Shown one piece after another: positions 47,942 to 57,053 of a stretch of DNA of 64,000 bases (position 1 is the stretch's first letter; each line of letters begins with the position of its first letter). The notes beneath the pieces are model-generated. The model searched no databases. It saw nothing but the letters and a program-made list of their open reading frames with translations, and had not been told where the DNA came from. The position numbers and the translations under genes are program-made. This stretch comes from an archaeon. GTDB lineage: Archaea; Thermoproteota; Nitrososphaeria; Nitrososphaerales; UBA183. Location: assembly GCA_021828185.1 (NCBI GenBank), contig JAKASI010000001.1, positions 496,001 to 560,000 on the forward strand. Reading direction: 5' to 3'.

Positions 47942-49442
47942 CAGCGGAATCCTGGGCGTGGTCGTAGGTCAGACGAAGCCATACCAGTTCCACTTTCTTG
48001 CAAGACGGCCTGTAAGCATGGGCGAATATGTGACGGTCGAATCGCCTGAGGGGAGGTTGCTCGGCCTGGCCGAGGACAGCGCTACCAGGAGCGACCTGCT
48101 GGACAAGATTGGAAACTTCCAAACCGCCGTCGAAGCAAAGAAAGTCGCCTCAAGGAACACCCGCGACAAGAGCTATGTCGCCTCGGTGAAGGTCGTCGGC
48201 CTAATCGAGGCTCTGAAGAAGGGGAGAGCGGTCCTGCCCTCCTTGCCTCCTGAACCGGGGAGCGACGTAATGGAGGCCGAGTCAGGCGAGATTGAGGGTG
48301 TTTTCGATAGGAAAGGACGCGAATGGGTGCAGGTGGGTTCTCTCCTTCGGAACCAGAAGGTCAGAGTGGCAGTCAATGTCGACAAGGTGGCCTCTAGGCA
48401 CCTCGCCATCCTCTCGGTCACAGGGAGCGGCAAGTCGAACCTTCTCGCGCTGATTACGAAGAAGGTCTCTGAGCTCCGGGGAACGATGATACTCTTCGAC
48501 TACCACGGGGAATACTCTGAGCTCGCAATCCCCAATGCAGTACACGTCGATGCCAAGATCAACCCCAGGCACGTGGACTCCGACCAACTCGCCGACCTCC
48601 TTGATGTCAGGGAGAACGCCGAAGTTCAGAGGACCGTGCTGTCCAAGGCCTTCACAGACGATGTGAAAGGAGACAAGGAATTCTGGAAGGCCCTGCTCGC
48701 TTCCATAGGATCAATCGAGGAGAGTGAGAAGCAGTACAGGAAAGCCGCCGCAAGACTGGCCGACATCGTCAAGATGGCGATGCGACGGATGAAATCGGTT
48801 ATCGACCCCGACATAGGCGAGGTCCTCGACCAGCTGAAGGCCTCAAAGATCAACATCCTCAACATGATAGAGTTCACAGAAAAGCAGGCAAACGCGGCCA
48901 TCTCTTACTACATGGACGAGGTGTTGGACGACAGGAAACGGGCAACCAGGAAGTCGGGTGACGACCAAAAGGTAAGGTTCGAAACGCCCGTGGTCTGCGC
49001 GATAGAAGAGGCCCACGCCTTCATTCCCGCCGAAGGAGACACTGACACGAAGTACATTGCGTCAAAGGTGGCCAGGGAGGGGAGGAAGTTCGGGATGTCC
49101 CTAATCGTCGTTTCACAACGACCCAGGAGGGTCGACCAAGATGTGCTCAGCCAGATGGGCTCTTTCGCGGTAATGAAGCTGACCAACCCTGAAGACCAGG
49201 GCCACGTGAGAGAGGCGAGCGAGGCGATCAGCGAAGATCTGCTGCAGAACCTGCCGTCCCTGAACGTGGGCGAAGCGGTCCTCCTCGGAGAGTGGGTCAA
49301 CATCCCGGCGGTGGTGAAGGTCGACCATGTCCCTGAAAAGACGACCGGAGCAGACATCAGCGCCACTGAGCTCTGGGCCAGCGCCCAGAAGATGAAGGCC
49401 GTGGCAAAGGAAAGCACCAGAGGCGCTATCAAGCTCGAGTAG
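47931..49442 (+). CDS. herA: HerA DNA translocase
   Basis: A 503-aa ATPase. The N-terminal HAS-barrel (ILGVVVGQTKPYQFHF, VTVESPEGRLLGLAED) is followed by Walker A VTGSGKSNLLALI near residue 163, DYHGEYSEL, and Walker B AIEEAHAFIPAEGD near 357, then VVSQRPRRVDQDVLSQ. HerA feeds DNA into NurA. TTG 47931 is favoured: it follows GGAGGGA by about 10 nt and gives the normal N terminus. A TTG at 47901 would add 10 residues. Confidence 0.93.
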   Translation: MGNDSGILGVVVGQTKPYQFHFLARRPVSMGEYVTVESPEGRLLGLAEDSATRSDLLDKIGNFQTAVEAKKVASRNTRDKSYVASVKVVGLIEALKKGRAVLPSLPPEPGSDVMEAESGEIEGVFDRKGREWVQVGSLLRNQKVRVAVNVDKVASRHLAILSVTGSGKSNLLALITKKVSELRGTMILFDYHGEYSELAIPNAVHVDAKINPRHVDSDQLADLLDVRENAEVQRTVLSKAFTDDVKGDKEFWKALLASIGSIEESEKQYRKAAARLADIVKMAMRRMKSVIDPDIGEVLDQLKASKINILNMIEFTEKQANAAISYYMDEVLDDRKRATRKSGDDQKVRFETPVVCAIEEAHAFIPAEGDTDTKYIASKVAREGRKFGMSLIVVSQRPRRVDQDVLSQMGSFAVMKLTNPEDQGHVREASEAISEDLLQNLPSLNVGEAVLLGEWVNIPAVVKVDHVPEKTTGADISATELWASAQKMKAVAKESTRGAIKLE

Positions 49443-49445
49443 CCG

Positions 49446-50609
49446 GTGGACCTCACGCAAATAATCCACGTCTCCGACACCCACCTGGGCTGCGCTCAGT
49501 TCGACAGCGAAGAGCGGGAGCAGGACGTCTACGACGCGTTCCAGGAGGTGGTCGACGCGGCGGTCAAAGACAAGGTCGACGCCCTAGTCCATGCCGGGGA
49601 CATCTTCCATTACCCGAAGCCCGGCGGAAGGCCGCTCGTCAAGATGGGGGAGGCCCTCAAGACCCTCTCAGAGAACGGCATCGCCACCTTCTTCACTCTG
49701 GGGGAACACGACATCAGCAGGATTACCGGGACGCCTTCGCCGTACCTGTTCCACAAGCTGGGGCTCGCTACCTACGTGGGAACCGGACAGCCTGTGATGC
49801 TCGGAGACCTGATGATCGTCGGGTTCAACAAGTACAGGCGCGGAGAAATTGACGAGCTGACCGAGGAGTTGAAGGCCGCTGCAGCAAAGGCCAGGGACCA
49901 TAGCGGGAAGAAGCTCCTAGTCCTCCACCAGGGCCTGCTCGAGTTCCACAAGTTCGCCGGCGAACTGACTGCTAGCGACCTCCCGCCTGAGTTCGATTAC
50001 TACGCCTTCGGCCACCTCCACGACAACCTTCACAGGCATTTCGATGGCATGAAGGGCCCTGTCTGCTACCCCGGCTCCCTGGACCCGACCCCCGGAGAAG
50101 GCATCAAGGAGTTCAAGAAAGGCTACTACTTCGTTGACCTGTCTGGCGAAGAGGCAAAGCCCGTCTGGGTCCAACTCACCTCATCCCGCAGGATGTTCCA
50201 CTACGACCTGCAGTACAAGGCAATGCTTGAAGGAATCGAGAAGATAGCCCAGGAGCTGGGGTCCCGCACACAGGCGAAGAAGCCAGTCCTTTCAGTGACA
50301 ATCACCGGGGTCGACGTTGACCCGGCGAGGGTTACTGCTGCGCTGACCCGGCTAACCCCGCTCTGCCTGACTTGCGTCCCCACCGTCGAGGAAGAAGCCG
50401 AAAAAGGCGAGCGGGTCTATGACGAAAAGCCAGGAGACATAGGAAACGAAATGCGCGCGCTGGCGGAGGGCGCCCTGGGGAACAAGGAGCTCGCGTCATT
50501 CGCAGTGGATGAGCTACTGCCGCTGTTGCAGAGAGGAGAGACGGACGAGGCCCTCAGCCTAGTGCAAAGAGCCTTCGAGAAGTCTCGGTTCGGGGAAAGC
50601 AAACCATGA
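49446..50609 (+). CDS. mre11: Mre11 nuclease
   Basis: A 387-aa phosphoesterase-fold nuclease. Metal-binding motifs appear in order: VSDTHLGCAQF (residues 8-18), HAGDIFHYPKPGG near 50, LGEHDISR near 85 (a variant of GNHD), LHQGLLEF near 160 and YAFGHLHDNLHRH near 185. It cuts DNA ends and hairpins with Rad50. GTG 49446 lies 3 nt after herA; the end overlaps rad50 by ATGA. The Glu in place of Asn in the GNHD motif is unusual and may affect metal binding. Confidence 0.92.
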   Translation: MDLTQIIHVSDTHLGCAQFDSEEREQDVYDAFQEVVDAAVKDKVDALVHAGDIFHYPKPGGRPLVKMGEALKTLSENGIATFFTLGEHDISRITGTPSPYLFHKLGLATYVGTGQPVMLGDLMIVGFNKYRRGEIDELTEELKAAAAKARDHSGKKLLVLHQGLLEFHKFAGELTASDLPPEFDYYAFGHLHDNLHRHFDGMKGPVCYPGSLDPTPGEGIKEFKKGYYFVDLSGEEAKPVWVQLTSSRRMFHYDLQYKAMLEGIEKIAQELGSRTQAKKPVLSVTITGVDVDPARVTAALTRLTPLCLTCVPTVEEEAEKGERVYDEKPGDIGNEMRALAEGALGNKELASFAVDELLPLLQRGETDEALSLVQRAFEKSRFGESKP

Positions 50610-53083
50610 TCCACAGGGTAGTTCTACAGAATTTCATCTCGCACAAGGACACTGACATTCAGCTGGGCCGGGGTGTCACTGTCTTCGTGGGGCCCAACGG
50701 GTCCGGCAAGAGCACTGTCATCGACGGAATCACGTTCGCTCTGTACGGTGAGCACGTCCGCGGACCTAACGAGGCGCTCGTGAGGGACGGGACCTCAGGC
50801 GCCGCCGTATCGGTGGAGTTCGACGCTCGCTCGAGGACCTTCTTCGTTGAGAGGAAGCTGGACATGAAGGGCAGGCTGGAGGGTGCAGTCCTCAAAGAGA
50901 CCACCGACGGCGTCACAAAGCAAATCGCCGCAGGCGAGAGGAAGCATTTCGACGAGTCAACCACCTCCGAGGAGGTCGCCAAGGTCCTCGGCCTTGATTA
51001 TGAGAGGATGAAGGTGGCGGCGATTGTACAGCAGGGGGAATTGGATTCAATCATAAGGGACTTCAGCCCGAAGGAGTTCAAGGAGCTTGTCAACTCCCTC
51101 ATCGGCATTGATGGGCTCGAAGCCGCTTACCAGAACATGCTGGTAGTCATCAATGATTTCCGGTCAAACCTGAGGGGCGTACACGGTTACGACGACACCA
51201 ACGTCGGGGCGCTCGAGCTTGCCATGGCGGACAAGCAGCAGTCACTGCAGAAAAACCGAGAGGGAGCTGAGCGGACAAAGAAGGCGCTGGCAGTGTTCCG
51301 CAAACGCCAAACCGACCTCAATCAATGGAAAGCCGAGGCAGAGCCGCTGCGTCAGAAAGCTGGTCGCTTCAGGGACAGCGTCGAAGGCCTGATCAAGTAC
51401 GCGGCAAGAAGGAGAGACGAACTAGATTCGGAAAGGGAAGACCTCGATAGGATAACGACCCAAGGCCCTGGCTACTTGCGGCTTGCGGGGAAGGAAGGGA
51501 CCGTCAGCAAGCGGGTGAAGGGGGCGAGATTAGACCTGGCTGGGATTGAAGAGCTGATTGGTGAGCTGACCTCAAAACTAGGCGAACTGAGGCCCCAAAA
51601 AACCAAGCCCAAGGAGCTAGTTGCAACAATTTCCAGAGCCAAGGATTCGCTCGCACTTTTGGCCGCGGCTGGGAACCCTGGATCACGGCTGAAGGCCATT
51701 GATTTGGAGATCAGGAAGAAAACGGCCCGGTTGGGTGTGCTGGAAAGGACCATCGGGACGTGGGAGGCCAACAAGGAGACAGCGAAGAAGCTGGAATTCA
51801 AGGACGGGATCTGCCCGTACTGTGGGAGCAAGGTCGATCACGTCAGACCGATATTCGACCCCAAGGAGATTGTATCACACCTTGAGGCCCACAACAAGGA
51901 GATAGAGGAGCTCGAGTCTACGAAGTCGGATCTTGAGGCCGAGCGTTTGTCAGTCGAGCGCGAAGCCAACTCCGCACGAGATGCCAGGTTGTTCTTGAGT
52001 GACAACGGAATCGTTGGGAAGGACGATGTTGCCTCGCTCGAGCGGACGAAGGCCGAACTAGAAGCGGAACTCACCAAGGTTCCGAAGTACACGGCCGACC
52101 TGAAAAAGGGCAAGCACGACAAGGGGAAGCTCAGCGAAGAGCTCTCCGACCTCGGAGTCGAACTGAGCGACATCTCAGCAGCCAAGACATTTCTCGCTGA
52201 GCACAGAATCTCGTCCAAAGAGGACATCAGGCGCCTAGGGAAGAGGAGGGCCGAGCTACGCAGAATCCTGTCCCGGCTCCCAGAAGAGCTAGACGAACTA
52301 GGGGACAAGTCTGTGAGCGACCTCAAGGTGCTCGCCATAGACGTGCACTCGAAAGAACTCTATTCTGGCGTCGTAGAACTGAGCAGGGAGGCCGCGAGGT
52401 TCAACGCGAGGGAATACGAGGAAAAGATGGAACTGCTCGACAGGCTGACCAGCAGGATAATCCCGGACGAGGTTGCCAAAGAGAAGATATTCGAGACCGC
52501 CTTCGAGCAAGACGAAGCCGACCTGAAGAGGTTGAATGCTGCCGTTAGAGAGCTTAAGAGAGCTGCCGAGTTTACGGCAGTTCTTACCAAGATTAGGGAA
52601 AGGGTCTACCACAGAGACGGCCCAGTCCCGAGCAGCCTTCGTTCATGGGCTCTCAACCACATAGGCCTGAAGGCGTCAGAATTCGCTAGGTCGTTCAACA
52701 TTGGAGTCTCTAGTATCCAGCTGAGGGAGAAAGCTAACCACGTGTCCATTGACTGCTATGGCCAGCGGGGAAGCGTGGAGACTGCTGCACTAAGCGGCGG
52801 AGAGAAGGTTGCCATCGCCCTTGCGCTGAGGTTCGGCATGGCTTACGTAATGGGCGGATACAAGCTGGACTTTGTGTTCCTGGACGAGCCGACCATTCAC
52901 TTGGACCCTGAAAGAAGGGCGACCATGGTTGACATAGTAACGGGGTTGGGCGCTGAGGATAGTCCAATCAAGCAGACCGTGATCATAACTCATGATACTG
53001 AAATCTTCGAGGACGCGGACGTAGATGTGGTGTATAGATTCGAGAAGACCCCCGAAGGCACAAAGGTTGTCGCCGTCCCATAG
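50606..53083 (+). CDS. rad50: Rad50 SMC-like ATPase
   Basis: An 825-aa protein. Walker A GPNGSGKSTVIDGIT lies at residues 30-44, a long coiled coil runs on both sides of the zinc hook CPYC near residue 402, the ABC signature LSGGEKVAIALAL is near 729 and Walker B VFLDEPTIHLDPERR near 755. Rad50 bridges DNA ends and controls Mre11. It is somewhat short for the family (about 880 aa in many archaea), which means a shorter coiled coil. It is the last gene of the repair operon. Confidence 0.95.
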   Translation: MIHRVVLQNFISHKDTDIQLGRGVTVFVGPNGSGKSTVIDGITFALYGEHVRGPNEALVRDGTSGAAVSVEFDARSRTFFVERKLDMKGRLEGAVLKETTDGVTKQIAAGERKHFDESTTSEEVAKVLGLDYERMKVAAIVQQGELDSIIRDFSPKEFKELVNSLIGIDGLEAAYQNMLVVINDFRSNLRGVHGYDDTNVGALELAMADKQQSLQKNREGAERTKKALAVFRKRQTDLNQWKAEAEPLRQKAGRFRDSVEGLIKYAARRRDELDSEREDLDRITTQGPGYLRLAGKEGTVSKRVKGARLDLAGIEELIGELTSKLGELRPQKTKPKELVATISRAKDSLALLAAAGNPGSRLKAIDLEIRKKTARLGVLERTIGTWEANKETAKKLEFKDGICPYCGSKVDHVRPIFDPKEIVSHLEAHNKEIEELESTKSDLEAERLSVEREANSARDARLFLSDNGIVGKDDVASLERTKAELEAELTKVPKYTADLKKGKHDKGKLSEELSDLGVELSDISAAKTFLAEHRISSKEDIRRLGKRRAELRRILSRLPEELDELGDKSVSDLKVLAIDVHSKELYSGVVELSREAARFNAREYEEKMELLDRLTSRIIPDEVAKEKIFETAFEQDEADLKRLNAAVRELKRAAEFTAVLTKIRERVYHRDGPVPSSLRSWALNHIGLKASEFARSFNIGVSSIQLREKANHVSIDCYGQRGSVETAALSGGEKVAIALALRFGMAYVMGGYKLDFVFLDEPTIHLDPERRATMVDIVTGLGAEDSPIKQTVIITHDTEIFEDADVDVVYRFEKTPEGTKVVAVP

Positions 53084-53208
53084 TCAGTCACCAAGAGTTC
53101 CAGGTTGAACCGAGTCCTATCAAGCAGAGTAGGCCAGTCCTTGAATTTCTCGAGACGTATGCCGCAGCCTTCATTGGTTGATTCAGCGATCTCGTGACCT
53201 TTTCAGTC

Positions 53209-53215
53209 TTATAAT
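53209..53215 (+). promoter_or_regulatory. TATA-like box of the restriction-methylation gene
   Basis: TTATAAT about 27 nt before GTG 53239. Confidence 0.5.
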
Positions 53216-53238
53216 CAGCATGTGCGAAGGCGCGTGCC

Positions 53239-56200
53239 GTGACGAAGGCCCAAAAGGCCCTTGAAGCATTGGTGCAATGGTCAAGAGGAAGCGAGCCCGA
53301 CTCTTACTCCTACTTCAAGGACGTCTTCTGTCAAGTGTTGGGTTATCCCAAAGAAAGGATCAAGATAAACGACCGTGGGTTCCACGGTATACCCGACATC
53401 ACGTTCTATTCGCAGGATGCCGTGCCGTGGGTCGTATGCGAAGTCAAGCCCGAGCCCGGGAGATTTCGCTCTCGGAAGGAATGCGACGAAACCTGGGACA
53501 AGCAGCTCAAGCGATACGTCACTGCTGACACCGTGTACGCACTTCTGCTCGATCCCACCACAATCGTGGTCGTCAGTCCAGATGGCAAGCAAAGGAGCCC
53601 CATTGAGCTAGATAAGGTCAACGAAAAGGATCTGCTCAATCCGAATGGTCCATTCAGCATCGCATCGCTTGCATTCTCGGTCTCAACGGGATCAGCAGCA
53701 CTGGTCGAATTCATTGCGGGCACTTCCCCGATGGGTTACATCGATGTTTCATCAGACGAAGGCAGAGAAGCTTTCTACCTCGCGCTTAGGCTCTCTGCAG
53801 GAGATTTCCGCAACTATGCCACGGCAAGAGTGAAGCGGTTCTACGACGCGTACGACGAGTACAAGACAAAATGGGACGCACTTGGCGGTGCCTCAATGGG
53901 TAAAACCGCCCGACTGGCGGAGCAGCAACGCCTCCTGAAGACCCAGTACAAAGAGGCGATTCAGCTTCGCGAGGACGTTCTTCCGTACTTCCTTGCTCAA
54001 ATCGGCAGGGAGGTCCCAACTGATGAGAAACAACAGCTCATCTTCGTTCAAAAGGTGTACTCTACCGAGGCCGCAAACCTGGTACTTGCACGCATCCTGT
54101 TCGTTCGATTTCTGGAAGACTACCAGATGACAACGAGGAAGATTTCCAACGGAGGCATCAGGAAGTTCCGCGACTTCAACAGCTACGTCAAAGATCAGTA
54201 TCAGTACTTGCTCGTCAGTGCCTTCCAAGACTCGAAGGCGGTCTACGCGAGGATGTTCGAGGAGAGTGTTTACGACTGGGCACAAGAAGGTGACGGGGAG
54301 CTCTCAAGGATACTCCTCAGGGTTTTCTATCGCCTCAACGCCTTCGACTTTACGAAGGTCACTGGAGATATTCTTGGCAATCTCTACGAGCGGTTCCTGG
54401 ACCCAGCGACGAGAAAGGACATGGGCGAATTCTACACGCCTCCGTTCGTGGTGGATTACATTCTGGAGGCCGTCGGCTTCACAAAGGAGCCTGGCCCATT
54501 GCTTGATCCAGCCTGTGGTTCTGGAACCTTCTTGTTCCGCGCCATCGAGCATACAATCACGAATTTCAGGCGCAAGGGTATCCCGCTCGGCGATGCAATT
54601 CAGGAAGCCGTTAAGATTGTCCATGGCCTTGACATCAACACCTTCGCGGCGTTCATCTCGCAGCTTCAGGTAATCTGGTATCTTCTTCCACATCTCACGC
54701 AGGCAGGAATTACAAAGCTCCCCGAATTCAAGATCTACGGGGGCATTGACAGCCTCGAAACGGGAACTCAGGTAAGCCTGGACGAACACCTGATGACTCC
54801 CCGAGAGGATGCGGCAGCTGCCATCCGCGAGAATCGTTACCAGTATGTCGTGGGAAATCCACCGTATGTAAGAGCTGAGAGGTTGAAGACGAAGACAAGA
54901 TGGAGCGACTATTACAAAGAGGTAGCAACGGGGAAGAAGGACATCTCGTTCTACTTCCTCTACAGGAGCCTAGAGGGCGGCAAGGGACCAATCGCTGACA
55001 TCAGTCCGTGGCTTGAGGAAGGAGGGACAATGGGATTCATTGTACCGTTTGGAATAGCTGATTCGAAGGCGGCCCTTTCGCTCAGGAAAGTGATTCTCCG
55101 GAATAATCTGAGGGAGCTGGTCGATTTAGAATCGCTTAGCAATGAGGTTTTCACTTCGCAGATTGCCAGTAGCAGGAGTACGGTAGCCCCTATCATTGTT
55201 GTGGCTTCGAAGAAGGCCAGAAAAGATGACTATGCCGTGCAGGTTACATCTCCAACCCGGGCAACATGCTTGAAGGGAAGCACTATTGATTTGAGCAAAG
55301 CTATTGCTTCGAGCGTCCCGAGGTCCACTTTTACCGATGAGGCGCTAAATCCGTTCCAAATGTTTGTGACGAAGATACAATCCGATGACGTCGACCTTGT
55401 TCGCAAGTTACTTTCGAATCGCAAGTTGGAAGAATTCGCTGAACGCCTGGGGCCAAGTCACAGAGCAATTCAAGTCGGAGTACAAACTGGCAGAGGTAAG
55501 GGGAAGATATTCCCCGACCCGGGAGAGGGGCGATTTCCGATGGCGAAAGGCTCTCACGTCCACGCGTTCGTCCTGAACTCCAATCAGATTTCGGAGTACG
55601 TTGAATTGGCGAAAGTGGAGAACGACTCCTTATGGGGGCATCCCTCCCTCTTGGAAAAGCCTGCTTTCGCGTTATCTGAATTGGGTTTCGCACCTCAGGC
55701 ATGCCAATTCAGCATGAAAGACATCGTAGCGCAGAAGAGTTGCATTGTGTTTGTTCCAAGTGGAGACAACGAGGACTTCCCATGGGATGTCTATCTTAAC
55801 TCTCGCATACCCCGCTATCTGTTCGGATTGGTCCTCAGAAGCGCGTTGTTCGAAGGAACCGAAGATCTTTGGCGTGCTCACGTTAACTCTGAAGCAATCA
55901 AACTGTTCCCTGTCCCCGAGGCATTGCTGGCTGGGAAAGACACCCTTAAGCCAGCGGCGAAGGAACTCAGAACTCTAGCGAAGAGGATTCTCACGAGATG
56001 GCAAGAAATCGATGACCAGATTGCCAGTTCGCCGAAGGTATCACTGGCTCTTGTGCCGAAGCTTCGTTATGTCAACGTCCACGATTATGACATCTTCAAG
56101 AATGTCCCAGTAGAGTACCAAGAACAGGCTGGTGTTGCACGGCTTCAGCCAGTCTGGCGAAATCAACCTACACTGGACTACATCGAAGGAAGTCCGAAGG

Positions 56201-56529
56201 CTCTCAGAGTAATCAAGTACATGATGGACCACCCCGACTTCAATCTGACACCTTCGCCGTCAGCCGAGATTCCCAAGGATTACGATGAAGTGGCTTCCAA
56301 GATACTTGAAGCAGACGTAAGCCGGAATCCTGACATCAAACGATTCAACGACACCCTGGAAGAGACAGAGACGATAATTGCAAAGGCCTTCTCATTAACC
56401 AAGAAGGACGCGGCCCACATCAAGGCAAGATTGAACGCTCAACCCTTCTCATCCATGGAGCCCCGATGGCCGTGGATTCCGGCCGCAATACGTGACACCA
56501 GAATATACGAAGAAGACCGGTTTGCCTGA
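53239..56529 (+). CDS. Single-chain restriction-modification enzyme (type IIG-like)
   Basis: A 1096-aa protein. The N-terminal nuclease has GIPDITFYSQDAVPWVVCEV followed by KPE (PD...ExK, residues about 50-70). A helical linker leads to the N6-adenine methyltransferase: DMGEFYTPPFVVDYIL, the SAM motif DPACGSGTFLFRAI near 424, and the catalytic NPPYVRAER near 540. A target-recognition region with TRD-like segments follows to about 900, and a helical tail closes the protein. It would both cut and methylate DNA, needing no separate subunits. GTG start set by the TATA box. It is the only R-M gene seen here. Confidence 0.88.
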   Translation: MTKAQKALEALVQWSRGSEPDSYSYFKDVFCQVLGYPKERIKINDRGFHGIPDITFYSQDAVPWVVCEVKPEPGRFRSRKECDETWDKQLKRYVTADTVYALLLDPTTIVVVSPDGKQRSPIELDKVNEKDLLNPNGPFSIASLAFSVSTGSAALVEFIAGTSPMGYIDVSSDEGREAFYLALRLSAGDFRNYATARVKRFYDAYDEYKTKWDALGGASMGKTARLAEQQRLLKTQYKEAIQLREDVLPYFLAQIGREVPTDEKQQLIFVQKVYSTEAANLVLARILFVRFLEDYQMTTRKISNGGIRKFRDFNSYVKDQYQYLLVSAFQDSKAVYARMFEESVYDWAQEGDGELSRILLRVFYRLNAFDFTKVTGDILGNLYERFLDPATRKDMGEFYTPPFVVDYILEAVGFTKEPGPLLDPACGSGTFLFRAIEHTITNFRRKGIPLGDAIQEAVKIVHGLDINTFAAFISQLQVIWYLLPHLTQAGITKLPEFKIYGGIDSLETGTQVSLDEHLMTPREDAAAAIRENRYQYVVGNPPYVRAERLKTKTRWSDYYKEVATGKKDISFYFLYRSLEGGKGPIADISPWLEEGGTMGFIVPFGIADSKAALSLRKVILRNNLRELVDLESLSNEVFTSQIASSRSTVAPIIVVASKKARKDDYAVQVTSPTRATCLKGSTIDLSKAIASSVPRSTFTDEALNPFQMFVTKIQSDDVDLVRKLLSNRKLEEFAERLGPSHRAIQVGVQTGRGKGKIFPDPGEGRFPMAKGSHVHAFVLNSNQISEYVELAKVENDSLWGHPSLLEKPAFALSELGFAPQACQFSMKDIVAQKSCIVFVPSGDNEDFPWDVYLNSRIPRYLFGLVLRSALFEGTEDLWRAHVNSEAIKLFPVPEALLAGKDTLKPAAKELRTLAKRILTRWQEIDDQIASSPKVSLALVPKLRYVNVHDYDIFKNVPVEYQEQAGVARLQPVWRNQPTLDYIEGSPKALRVIKYMMDHPDFNLTPSPSAEIPKDYDEVASKILEADVSRNPDIKRFNDTLEETETIIAKAFSLTKKDAAHIKARLNAQPFSSMEPRWPWIPAAIRDTRIYEEDRFA

Positions 56530-57053
56530 CCTGTTTGAAGAGAGAGGAGTTCTTGCTCTTCGAGGCCCATGAGTGGCAGTTCGTGGCGTCAGAACGGGGC
56601 GCTCTACCGGGGGCTTCGTGACCAACCCTTATCAGGCCTAACGGTCGACTCGGAGTTGTGCCGGAGCCGACCCAAGCCAACGGTAGACCGCCGAAGTCTG
56701 CCCTGAAAATCCTGCTTCACTGTTCCAAGTTGTACGAATTTCACCAAGACGAAGGTAGCGAGGGGACGCTATCAGCATTCCTCTGAATTCGTGCTCGCGC
56801 CAACCGCCGCGCCATCAGTTCCTCCAAGGGTTTGAGCTGGAAGGGGTGCACAGATCTGGGCTTGTGAGGCTACCCCGATTCCAAGCGTAACGAGATTCGG
56901 GATCATCCCGATTGTTCTTGGATAGTTTTGACGACACACTGTCGCTCGTGCACAACTTCCAGTTGTCTTCGGTCATGAACGAGGCTGTCTCAGCTCAACG
57001 ATATCTCGACTGGAGTCACGATTCATGCGTCATTTCATGATGTCTGCTCAAGG
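56530..57053. other. 524-nt non-coding gap with a perfect 15-nt palindrome
   Basis: No convincing gene, RNA or promoter is seen. TCGGGAT-C-ATCCCGA at 56897-56911 is a perfect inverted repeat with a one-base centre and could be an operator or a terminator stem; no T-tract follows directly. The gap separates the + strand R-M gene from the - strand five-gene operon, so both end here. Confidence 0.5.

Noticed and set aside
56560..56610. GGTAGAGCGCC on the - strand, resembling a tRNA D arm
   Set aside because: No T arm or acceptor stem at the expected distance.
56420..56680. - strand frame of 86 aa at the end of the R-M gene, and a 28-aa + frame at about 56536
   Set aside because: Both lack promoter or family support; the first is largely antisense to the R-M gene.
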